The position numbers and the translations under genes were made by a program. This document shows positions 57,188 to 64,000 of a stretch of DNA of 64,000 nt, in pieces. Origin of the DNA: an uncultured Akkermansia sp. (GTDB lineage Bacteria > Verrucomicrobiota > Verrucomicrobiia > Verrucomicrobiales > Akkermansiaceae); NCBI GenBank assembly GCA_904501975.1, contig CAJGCZ010000004.1, forward strand, positions 1-64,000. Reading direction: 5' to 3'. Below the pieces are notes generated by a model. It made no database searches. It was given only the letters and a program-made list of their open reading frames with translations, and was not told the origin of the DNA. The first letter of the stretch is position 1, and each line of letters opens with the position of its first letter.

Positions 57188-59427
57188 GCGTCAATATCCA
57201 GTGTAACGGTGATATCCTCACCTGCGTTAAGGTTTTTGATTTCCTGCGATACGATATCAGCCACTGTTCTGGCAGAAGTCGATTTTAAGGTGCATTGGTA
57301 ACGGAATTGTCCGTATGCTTTGGCGATAGGCGCGGGCAGGGGGTCGCTAATACAAACATTTTGGGGTAAGACTTTTAACAACCTTTTGTGCAGTGTTTGT
57401 ATTGTGTAGTCGGCTAAGTCTTCTTGCGGTGAGCGAACCGTTAAAACGGCCATGTGTACATACGGCGGGAACTCCAGCTCGCGGCGGAGTTCCAGCTCTG
57501 ATTCTGCAAAGCCATCCGTATCGTGTCTTCTGGCATATTGAATAGCCGCTGCATGCGGTGTATGCGTTTGAATAATCACCTCGCCATCAATATCTCCGCG
57601 CCCGGCACGCCCTGCTACTTGAGTAAGTAGTTGGAAGGTGCGCTCGGCAGCGCGTGGGTCCGGCATACTTAAGCCAATATCTGCATTCAACACGCCCACC
57701 AGCGTTACCCCGGGGAAATCCAGACCTTTGGATATCATTTGCGTGCCCAGCAAAATATCAATGCGGTGTGCACGGAAATCTGCCAAAATATCACGCAAGG
57801 CGTTCTTGCGGGTGGCAATATCGGCATCTACACGTTGCAATCTGGCTTGGGGAAAACAGTTGCGCAGCACTTTCTCCACTTTTTGTGTCCCGTATCCTTC
57901 CAGCAGGATGTTGCCGGATTTGCACTCCGGGCATTGACGGGGCACTACAGCACGGAACCCGCAAATATGGCAAATCAGTCTGTTCTCTGTGGCGTGGTAC
58001 GTCAGCGGCAGGGAGCAGTGCTCGCAGCTCACAATATGCCCGCAGTCCGGGCATTGCAGCGCTCGTGCAAAGCCACGGCGGTTCAGCAAAAGAATCGTTT
58101 GTTCCCCTTTCGTGAGGCGCGATTCGATAGCCATGCGTAGTCTTTCTGATAGAATACCTAAGTAGCGTTTGTCCTTTGCCTCGGTGCGCATATCCAGCAC
58201 GCGGGTGAGGGGAAGACGCTGGCCGTCAGCTCGCTTATCCATTCTCAGCAAGGTGTATTTGCCGTTCTGTACGTTGTAAAGCGATTCCAGGGAGGGCGTG
58301 GCAGAGCCTAACACAATGGTGGCTTTTTCCAAATGGGCGCGCAACACGGCAAGATCGCGTCCGTGGTAACGTGGGGCGTTTTCTTGTTTGTAGGAAGAAT
58401 CATGCTCCTCATCCACAATAATGAGGCCCAGCTCTTGCACCGGGGCAAAAAGAGCGGAGCGGGGGCCGATGGCAATACGGGCTTTACCCTTGTGGATGGC
58501 GTGCCACTCGTCAAAACGCTCTCCGTCACTCATGGCACTGTGCAAAATGGCTACTTTGGTATTGCTATCAGCAAAACGACTCTTAAATCGGGCCATCGTT
58601 TGCGGGGTGAGCGAAATCTCCGGTACCAAAATCAACACGCCTTTTCCTTGTGCCAGCACATGGGCTGCAGCCTGCAAATAGACTTCTGTCTTACCCGAGC
58701 CCGTCACACCTTGGAGCAGGATGGGGGCAGAGCTCTCTTTGCCGCAAGCCTCGATAATCTTGTTCAATGCGGTGTTTTGCTCTTCATTCAGAGTAAGAGG
58801 AGAAGAGGGAGCAAAGACTTCGTTGCCGGCCGGGTCGCGGTGTACGGCTTCATCTTCAATACGCACAAAGCCGCGTTTCTCCAACGCACGGCATGCCGCT
58901 AAAGCCGGGCTGCCCCCTAAGTCTGCCAAGGGTTCACGTTTTGTTTCCCCGTTGAACAAATAACGCAGTATAGCCGCTTGTCGCGGTGCACGAGCATTAA
59001 TTTTGTTCATTTCGTCATCATCCGGTCTCTGTACCAAGACGACGACTTTCCGCGTTTTCTCTTCGTGCTTCTCGCGGCGTACCGGCTCCGGAACAATGCA
59101 ACGAATTAATTGCTCAACCGGTACGGCATAGTAACGGGCGGCCCACTCTGCTAAGTCCATGAGCTTCTCGCTAACTGCCGGTGTATCATCAATGAGTCTG
59201 GTGATTTTCTTTAATCTGTTCTTCCACTCAGGAGCAGGCGGTGCTAAGGAGATAACTGTTCCCGTGGTGGCTCGATTGCGTAAGGGTACCTCTACGCGGG
59301 AGCCTCGTCGCACGTTTTGCATGCTTTCCGGAATGGCGTAATCCAACACCATATCGTTAAGCCCGTCCAGCAACACTCTGGCGGCAGGGGCATCGTGCTC
59401 TATTCCGAATAAATCGTGCATGGTCAA
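57172..59427 (-). CDS. priA: Primosomal replication-restart helicase
   Basis: PriA binds stalled forks and reloads the replicative helicase. Its 751 aa cover the N-terminal DNA-binding domain (VEVPLRNRATTGTVI), helicase lobe 1 with QGVTGSGKTEVYL and IVDEEHDSS, the zinc-binding insert (CPDCGHIVSCEHC, CHICGF, CPECKSG) and lobe 2 with GTQMISKGLDFPGVTLVGV and QVAGRAGRGDIDGEV. All motifs are intact. The ATG overlaps the KH gene by 4 bases. Confidence 0.96.
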   Translation of the reverse strand: MTMHDLFGIEHDAPAARVLLDGLNDMVLDYAIPESMQNVRRGSRVEVPLRNRATTGTVISLAPPAPEWKNRLKKITRLIDDTPAVSEKLMDLAEWAARYYAVPVEQLIRCIVPEPVRREKHEEKTRKVVVLVQRPDDDEMNKINARAPRQAAILRYLFNGETKREPLADLGGSPALAACRALEKRGFVRIEDEAVHRDPAGNEVFAPSSPLTLNEEQNTALNKIIEACGKESSAPILLQGVTGSGKTEVYLQAAAHVLAQGKGVLILVPEISLTPQTMARFKSRFADSNTKVAILHSAMSDGERFDEWHAIHKGKARIAIGPRSALFAPVQELGLIIVDEEHDSSYKQENAPRYHGRDLAVLRAHLEKATIVLGSATPSLESLYNVQNGKYTLLRMDKRADGQRLPLTRVLDMRTEAKDKRYLGILSERLRMAIESRLTKGEQTILLLNRRGFARALQCPDCGHIVSCEHCSLPLTYHATENRLICHICGFRAVVPRQCPECKSGNILLEGYGTQKVEKVLRNCFPQARLQRVDADIATRKNALRDILADFRAHRIDILLGTQMISKGLDFPGVTLVGVLNADIGLSMPDPRAAERTFQLLTQVAGRAGRGDIDGEVIIQTHTPHAAAIQYARRHDTDGFAESELELRRELEFPPYVHMAVLTVRSPQEDLADYTIQTLHKRLLKVLPQNVCISDPLPAPIAKAYGQFRYQCTLKSTSARTVADIVSQEIKNLNAGEDITVTLDIDAYSFM

Positions 59428-59711
59428 GCGACCGGTTCTTTTGTCAGCTCATCTGCCGAAAGGATATGAACTATAACTTTGATGCCGTGTTTCTCTCCGG
59501 CAGCTTTGGCCATAGAACGAATGGCCGATGCCGTCATGCCGTTGCGTCCTATAACGCGTGCAACATCGGACGCTTCCAAGATAAGCTTAAATCGTACCAG
59601 GGCCTCTTCCTCAAAGGTGGCCACACGCAGCTGCGCTTTTTCTGTATACTTGATCAGAGGCGACACAACCGCGTTGAGGTATTTACTGACAGATTGGACG
59701 ATAAGCTGCAT
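59424..59711 (-). CDS. KH-domain RNA-binding protein, KhpA-like
   Basis: This 95-aa protein has a KH-type loop, VIGRNGMTASAIRSMAKAAG, preceded by beta strands (VRFKLILEASD). KhpA-like proteins bind RNA and influence cell shape or translation in other bacteria. Its stop overlaps the priA start by 4 bases, so the two are translationally coupled. Confidence 0.8.
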   Translation of the reverse strand: MQLIVQSVSKYLNAVVSPLIKYTEKAQLRVATFEEEALVRFKLILEASDVARVIGRNGMTASAIRSMAKAAGEKHGIKVIVHILSADELTKEPVA

Positions 59712-59736
59712 AGATGGAATATATCTGTTGCTGATT

Positions 59737-59765
59737 ATGATAATGCAAGGCTACTCAGCTGTCAA
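59737..59765 (-). promoter_or_regulatory. Promoter of the KH gene and priA
   Basis: A perfect TTGACA (59760-59765) and TATCAT (59737-59742) are 17 bases apart on the minus strand. A leader of about 18 bases follows. Confidence 0.65.
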
Positions 59766-59796
59766 GAGCCGTGTATGCCCGTACGGTTCCTTTGTG

Positions 59797-60291
59797 TTAT
59801 TGAGTTACGGTATCGCCTCTTGTTAAAAAGAATCGCACCAGTAAGAAATTGATGGGCACTACAATCGCAAATACCGGCAAGGGAAGTAAATTGGCTGCAT
59901 TACCCATGGCCGGCACTAATTCCACCAGCCACGGTGCGCAAAATTGCAGTGCGCTTACCAGAAACTCTCCCACACCCAGTAGAAGGAAAAGATTAAGGAG
60001 CCCCACATGCATGCCGTAGTTGACAAGGTGGCTGAACATGAATCCGGCTCCCTTGCTAACGCTTCCGCTTGTCTTAAATGTCCATTTAAGCGAGGCTATG
60101 TAATTGCCTACAAAACTAATGATGTAGCCAAGCGTGTATGTAATCGTTAGTGCTACCTTTTGCTCCTCTTTTAACTCAAAAAGGTAATTCAGTAGCACAT
60201 AAACTCCCCAATGCACTATCGTTGCGCCGACACCGACGACAAAGAAGCGCACAAATTGTGGCCCGAACTTATCCCACAGGGTTCGAATCAT
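59797..60291 (-). CDS. GtrA-like membrane protein
   Basis: This 164-aa protein has four membrane helices and the GtrA-family start FVRFFVVGVGATIVHWGVYV, with KEEQKVALTITYTLGYIISF and NYIASLKWTF. GtrA-like proteins are thought to flip lipid-linked sugars across the inner membrane. Its start overlaps the 3' end of the SDR-like gene by 4 bases, pointing to a shared role in surface glycan synthesis. Confidence 0.85.
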   Translation of the reverse strand: MIRTLWDKFGPQFVRFFVVGVGATIVHWGVYVLLNYLFELKEEQKVALTITYTLGYIISFVGNYIASLKWTFKTSGSVSKGAGFMFSHLVNYGMHVGLLNLFLLLGVGEFLVSALQFCAPWLVELVPAMGNAANLLPLPVFAIVVPINFLLVRFFLTRGDTVTQ

Positions 60292-61085
60292 GCCAGCAAA
60301 TCAGGGCGGAAATAGAACTTCAGCAGCTCTTGCTGGTCTTCTTTTGTTACCAGATATCCATCCTTCGGGTCCAGCCATTGGAAGGAATGGATGGAGGTGC
60401 GGTTAGAGCCCTTAGCAGCTTCCGGATCATAGGCGGGCAATCTGTCCAACAACTCCGGAGCTACAATTTCTGCAATTTCCACCGTGGTCAGCGGGGGCAT
60501 GGCTGGTATAATCGACGAAATGCCCAGCGGTATGCAGCGCTCTACGTCACCTAAAATACGCTGTGAGAAATACAACTGGTGCATTTCTTGCGGATTCAGG
60601 GGCAGGGTGCCCGTAGCCGGCGGATCTAAGAGCGTGTCTATCACATGGCTAAAGCCACGATGGGTTACAGAGGCAATCTCTGTCAGGTGTACATTAAGAA
60701 CTCTGCCGTACTGGCGATTGAGCTCTCGGTACAGGTTGATGCGGTTTTGTACGTAAGGATCCTCGCTGCTTTCCAAAACAGGGCTGTTTTCATCTGCCTT
60801 ATCTGTCAGCATATCGCAGGTTGTAACAAAGATGGTTAATTCCGGCTTAATGTCTGCCAAATGCTGAATAAGATAGTTAGTGGCACGAGTATCCGCGGCT
60901 ATGTCTTTCTTTACATTTTCCGGGCCATTAGCGATGGCGCTGTCCAGATACACCATCATGCGGAAACTTTTACCAAAGGTTTGGTGGAAGTTGTCCTTGT
61001 TAATCAGGTAATCAAAAGGGCGACGCTTGGTCCAATAACGTCCAAGCACCGTGCTGGCTCCCAAGAAGGCGGTTTCGTGTGCCAT
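60288..61085 (-). CDS. NAD(P)-binding SDR/epimerase-like protein
   Basis: The start reads MAHETAFLGASTVLGRYW, a Rossmann glycine motif (GASxxLGR) like that of extended SDR epimerases and dehydratases. Later parts (TIFVTTCDML, NRINLYRELNRQYGRVLNVHLTEI) match the Thr/Tyr strand region loosely, but a canonical YxxxK is not clear, so this is a divergent member. The frame is open 35 codons further upstream; a good promoter (61121-61149) lies inside that extension, so I start at 61085 (265 aa). It is coupled to the GtrA gene. Confidence 0.55.
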   Translation of the reverse strand: MAHETAFLGASTVLGRYWTKRRPFDYLINKDNFHQTFGKSFRMMVYLDSAIANGPENVKKDIAADTRATNYLIQHLADIKPELTIFVTTCDMLTDKADENSPVLESSEDPYVQNRINLYRELNRQYGRVLNVHLTEIASVTHRGFSHVIDTLLDPPATGTLPLNPQEMHQLYFSQRILGDVERCIPLGISSIIPAMPPLTTVEIAEIVAPELLDRLPAYDPEAAKGSNRTSIHSFQWLDPKDGYLVTKEDQQELLKFYFRPDLLA

Positions 61086-61120
61086 ATTAAACTTATGCGG
61101 AAAGGTTACTAACTGCAAGC

Positions 61121-61149
61121 ATTCTAGCATATTCTCATGGGCATTGCAA
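61121..61149 (-). promoter_or_regulatory. Promoter of the SDR-like/GtrA operon
   Basis: TTGCAA (61144-61149) and TAGAAT (61121-61126) are 17 bases apart on the minus strand. The predicted leader of about 28 bases ends at the ATG at 61085. This decides the start of the SDR-like gene. Confidence 0.65.
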
Positions 61150-61196
61150 GTTGTATCCTGCTGTATGTGGCAAAAAAGGTTAGAGCACACTTAAAA

Positions 61197-61210
61197 AATA
61201 CCCGGGTATT
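61197..61210. repeat. 14-bp palindrome in the divergent intergenic region
   Basis: AATACCC-GGGTATT is a perfect palindrome between the SDR-like operon and the PilT-like gene. It is a plausible binding site for a dimeric regulator, but nothing identifies one. Confidence 0.5.
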
Positions 61211-61329
61211 CCTTCTCTCATCGTTGTCATACTCTTGTTACTTTATTGGGCGCACATGCAAAAATTGGCATAAGAGTGTATTTTGAGCTGGAAAGACGGT
61301 GGTAAACATGGTAGATTAGCATAGTAAAC

Positions 61330-62721
61330 ATGAGCCATACATACATTTTTGACCACATCAACCAATATCTGGAATTGGGGAAGGAGATTCTCTCTCCGAC
61401 TCTTTACCTCGCTCCCGGGTATCAGCCTTTCATGATGGAAGCTGCGCACTATGTGCCGGTGTCTCCGGACGCTGCCGTGCTTACAGCCGAGAACATGGCT
61501 ACACTGGTGGCCTCCTGCGCCTCTCCTGAGCAGCAGGCTCATCTGGCTGAAACGGGAACCGTCGATTTCATTACAGATACCCCCTCCGGCAAATACCATA
61601 TCTATATTTATGCGCAGGAAACGGGCTACATGATAGTAACACTGACACTGCATGTAGACGCATACCTGAAACAAGGTATTGACTGCCATTGCTCCGATAT
61701 TCACTTGCCTTCCGTTTGTCCGCCCTCATGGCGCCGTTTCGGTTCGCTCCAGCCCATTTGGGAGGGTGCTCCTACTTTAACCGCCGAGGATGCCGAGCTG
61801 CTCACTGCCAGCTTCCTGACGGAGAAGGAATGGACGCGCCTGAAGGAGATTGGCGACGTAGACTTTGCCTATGCCAACGATTTGGGCCGTTACCGTGCAT
61901 CTGTTGTTTCCCAGCGTTTAGGGTACAATATTTGCTTCCGTATCATTAACAGCAACGTGCTCACAATGGATCAAATCGGTTTGCCCTCTGAATACGTTGT
62001 GCCCTTAACACGTTTCACCAACGGCCTTATTCTCGTAACCGGTTCTGTGGGTTCCGGTAAATCCACAACACTGGCCTCGATTATTGATTTCATTAATGCA
62101 GACCGCCACGACCACATCATTACACTGGAAGACCCGATCGAATCCGTGTTCGAGCCCAAGGGCTGCCAGGTAAACCAGCGCGAGGTGCGCCGTCATACGG
62201 AATCTTTCGAGCGTGCGCTGCGTGCCGCACTTCGTGAAGACCCGGATATTATCATGGTGGGTGAAATGCGTAACTTGGAAACCATTTCTCTTGCCCTTAC
62301 CGCAGCAGAAACGGGTCACTTGGTATTGGGAACCTTGCACACCGGTTCCGCCTCTCGTACCATTGACCGTATTCTTGATGCCTTCCCGCTGGAAGAACGT
62401 GATCACATCCGAATCATGGTGTCCGAGTCACTGCGCGGCGTGCTGTCTCAGCAGTTGATCCCCAAGAAGGATGGTACCGGCCGAGTCATGGCTTTGGAGA
62501 TGCTCGTTAACACCTCTGCTGTAGCTAACTGTATTCGCGAAGGTAAGACCTTCATGATACCCGGCCTGATTCAGACCGGTAAGAGCCAAGGTATGCGTTT
62601 GATGGATGACTCTCTGCAGGAGCTGTATATTAATGGTGTGATTGCCGCAGAGGAATGTATGCAGCGTGCCACAGACCCCGTCATGATGGAAAAATTCATC
62701 AAAGAACACCCTGTTGCCTGA
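61330..62721 (+). CDS. PilT-type ATPase with duplicated N-terminal domain
   Basis: This 463-aa secretion/retraction ATPase is about 100 residues longer than PilT. The C-terminal RecA-like domain has the Walker A GSVGSGKSTT, Asp box LEDPIESVFEP, Walker B ALREDPDIIMVGEMRN and His box GTLHTGSAS. In front of it are two related N-terminal (PAS-like) segments: one ending in GTVDFITDTPSGKYHIYIYA near residue 90, the other in GDVDFAYANDLGRYRASVVS near 187. The first half of a PilT is thus present twice. It probably acts with the next gene on a type IV pilus or related machine. It is 27 bases upstream of pilT. Confidence 0.9.
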   Translation: MSHTYIFDHINQYLELGKEILSPTLYLAPGYQPFMMEAAHYVPVSPDAAVLTAENMATLVASCASPEQQAHLAETGTVDFITDTPSGKYHIYIYAQETGYMIVTLTLHVDAYLKQGIDCHCSDIHLPSVCPPSWRRFGSLQPIWEGAPTLTAEDAELLTASFLTEKEWTRLKEIGDVDFAYANDLGRYRASVVSQRLGYNICFRIINSNVLTMDQIGLPSEYVVPLTRFTNGLILVTGSVGSGKSTTLASIIDFINADRHDHIITLEDPIESVFEPKGCQVNQREVRRHTESFERALRAALREDPDIIMVGEMRNLETISLALTAAETGHLVLGTLHTGSASRTIDRILDAFPLEERDHIRIMVSESLRGVLSQQLIPKKDGTGRVMALEMLVNTSAVANCIREGKTFMIPGLIQTGKSQGMRLMDDSLQELYINGVIAAEECMQRATDPVMMEKFIKEHPVA

Positions 62722-62748
62722 TATAACCCCAATCTCTCCTTTACATAA

Positions 62749-63843
62749 ATGAAACACAGAATTGATACGTATTTTCAGGCGCTTGTGGATAACGGCGGCT
62801 CTGACTTGCACCTCTCCGAAGGCCAGCCCCCCAAGATTCGCGTACACGGCGACATTGTGCCGATTGAAGAGGGAATCCTGACCCATGAGGATATGGTGGA
62901 GCTTATGGAGCCCATTTGCCCGCCCAAGCTTTGGAAAATCTTTGAGAAAGGTGGTGATGCTGACTTTGCTTATGAAATGAATGCAGAGTCCCGCTTCCGT
63001 TGCAACTACATGAAGCAACAGCGTGGTTATTGCTGCGTGTTCCGTCTTATTCCCACCAAGATTCTCACTATGGAGCAGCTTAATGTGCCCGAGCAGATTA
63101 AGCGCTTTGGCGAGATGCGCTCCGGCTTGGTGCTGGTAACCGGCCCCACCGGTTCCGGTAAATCTACAACCTTGGCTGCATTGATTGATTACATCAATAC
63201 GAACTTTGCTCGCCATATTATCACGGTGGAAGAACCTATCGAATTCGTACACCCTTCTAAGAGAAGTATCATCACCCAGCGTGAGGTGCCGGAGAACTGT
63301 CCGACCTTCGCGGACGGCTTGCGTGCCTCTCTTCGTGAAGACTCCGATATTGTACTGGTGGGCGAAATGCGTGACTTGGAAACCATCTCTCTTGCACTCA
63401 CCGCAGCAGAGACCGGTTTGCTTGTGTTCGGTACCCTTCATACCAACAACGCTCGTAAGACAATCGACCGTATTATCGACGTATTCCCCGCAGAGCAGCA
63501 GGCTCAGGCCCGCACCATGCTTGCCGGTTCCTTGCGCGGTGTAGTAGCTCAGTTGCTGATGAAGCGTGCAGATAAGCCCGGCCGCGTGGCTGTAAATGAA
63601 ATTCTGTTTGCCACCCCGGCTGTAAGTGCTATTATCCGCGAAGGTGCAACCCAGAAGTTGGCCGACGTTATTATCGGCGGTAAATCCTTGGGCATGCAGT
63701 TCATGGATGACGCCATTTGGCAGAAGCTGCAGCAAGGTTTGGTATCTCCGCAGGAGGCCTACATGAAGGCTATTGATAAGGCCCGATTCAAGAACTTCCT
63801 GCCGCCGGAGGATTCCATCCTGGCCAATGCCGGTGGTGCTTAA
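62749..63843 (+). CDS. pilT: Pilus retraction ATPase PilT
   Basis: This 364-aa PilT-like hexameric ATPase depolymerises type IV pili for twitching or DNA uptake. The N-terminal domain has GSDLHLSEGQPPKIRVHG and GDADFAYEMNAESRFRCNY. Walker A is GPTGSGKSTTLAA, the Asp box VEEPIEFVHP, Walker B DSDIVLVGEMRDLETI and the His box GTLHTNNA. The C-terminal AIIREGATQKL corresponds to the PilT AIRNLIRE motif. No pilus assembly genes are adjacent; the prepilins at 47537-50238 are the nearest relatives. Confidence 0.93.
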   Translation: MKHRIDTYFQALVDNGGSDLHLSEGQPPKIRVHGDIVPIEEGILTHEDMVELMEPICPPKLWKIFEKGGDADFAYEMNAESRFRCNYMKQQRGYCCVFRLIPTKILTMEQLNVPEQIKRFGEMRSGLVLVTGPTGSGKSTTLAALIDYINTNFARHIITVEEPIEFVHPSKRSIITQREVPENCPTFADGLRASLREDSDIVLVGEMRDLETISLALTAAETGLLVFGTLHTNNARKTIDRIIDVFPAEQQAQARTMLAGSLRGVVAQLLMKRADKPGRVAVNEILFATPAVSAIIREGATQKLADVIIGGKSLGMQFMDDAIWQKLQQGLVSPQEAYMKAIDKARFKNFLPPEDSILANAGGA

Positions 63844-63857
63844 TCGGTATTTTATTT

Positions 63858-63888
63858 CAACCGCCCGGCAGTAGTCGGGCGGTTGTTG
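63858..63888 (+). terminator. pilT terminator
   Basis: AACCGCCCG (63859-63867) pairs with CGGGCGGTT (63876-63884) just after the pilT stop. Only a short T-rich run follows. Confidence 0.75.
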
Positions 63889-63901
63889 CATTGATATAGC
63901 A

Positions 63902-64000
63902 ATGAAAAAGATAGCTATTTATGCAGGAAGCTTCGAGCCCCCCACCTTGGGGCATCTGTGGATGATGCGTCAAGGTGCCATGCTTTTTGATGAACTGATT
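63902..64000 (+). CDS. coaD: Pantetheine-phosphate adenylyltransferase-like, partial (5' end)
   Basis: The first 33 codons read MKKIAIYAGSFEPPTLGHLW and continue through LFDELI to the window edge. AGSFEPPTLGH is the TxGH nucleotidyltransferase motif in a CoaD-like setting, and the LFDELI that follows is typical of CoaD. NadD or another cytidylyltransferase-fold enzyme cannot be excluded from so short a piece. CoaD makes dephospho-CoA from pantetheine phosphate and ATP. Confidence 0.65.
   Translation, partial: MKKIAIYAGSFEPPTLGHLWMMRQGAMLFDELI

Noticed and set aside
62428..63891. Minus-strand frame of 487 codons opposite pilT
   Set aside because: It mirrors pilT and the end of the preceding ATPase gene, and its composition (His/Gly/Leu-rich) is that of a shadow.
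1..64000. CRISPR array, tRNA or rRNA genes, insertion sequences
   Set aside because: No regularly spaced repeats, tRNA cloverleaf, rRNA segments or transposase genes were seen on reading the gaps. A tRNAscan or Infernal run would be the proper test.

Overview
The window looks like chromosome from a Gram-negative host- or gut-associated bacterium, most likely of the Verrucomicrobiota (PVC superphylum), possibly an Akkermansia relative. The Gram-negative call rests on lpxK and on many lipoproteins and exported proteins. The lineage call rests on a prepilin trio resembling the 'Verru_Chthon cassette', tandem PilT-type ATPases, an exported sulfatase, a presqualene-diphosphate-synthase-like enzyme, and promoters of TTGACA-N17-TAGAAT type with almost no Shine-Dalgarno sequences. 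The lineage is inferred from gene content and was not tested by phylogeny. No rRNA, tRNA, IS element or CRISPR array was seen.

Layout. 1-552: gene-free stretch with a large imperfect inverted repeat. 553-3195: unknown 880-aa protein. 3498-5672: radical SAM/SPASM enzyme, small lipoprotein and exported 196-aa protein. 5687-8880: two GT4 glycosyltransferases and an ELM1-type protein. 8893-12085: purE-pyrR-pyrB-pyrC', where the dihydroorotase lacks its metal ligands. 12165-17477: topB, a BASS-type transporter and two overlapping YwaF-like membrane proteins. All of these are on the minus strand and closely packed. 17654-20849: sulfatase, a 43-aa lipoprotein and an Fe-dependent alcohol dehydrogenase. 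21079-22623: ffh. 22716-26721: fabI with a YbjN-like protein, a marR regulator, eno and def. 26894-28383: hisG-hisIE. 28508-31549: exported C39-like protease, Pro/Glu-rich membrane protein and transglutaminase lipoprotein. 31634-35461: lepA, a response regulator and lpxK. 35503-42583: two tandem PglX-type DNA methyltransferases and a membrane protein, with no other BREX genes. 42674-44008: lipoprotein. 44149-47380: presqualene synthase-like gene, lepB, uppP. 47537-50238: three prepilin-like proteins. 50249-55088: lipoate ligase, a Nudix/degenerate-PPK2 fusion, asnS, a ROK kinase. 55166-61085: zinc-ribbon Ser/Thr kinase, priA, KH protein, GtrA and an SDR-like protein. 61330-63843: two PilT-type ATPases. 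63902-end: start of a coaD-like gene.

How the parts fit. Most of the window is housekeeping: pyrimidine, purine and histidine synthesis, protein targeting and processing, lipid A, undecaprenyl and isoprenoid lipids, translation, and replication restart. Envelope and secretion genes (signal peptidase, UppP, glycosyltransferases, prepilins, PilT) recur throughout. The less ordinary material is the PglX pair with its membrane partner, the radical SAM cassette, the Nudix-PPK2 fusion, the repeat-bearing 880-aa protein beside an intergenic inverted repeat, and a set of promoters whose predicted start points fall on or within a few bases of the ATG, which predicts many leaderless mRNAs.
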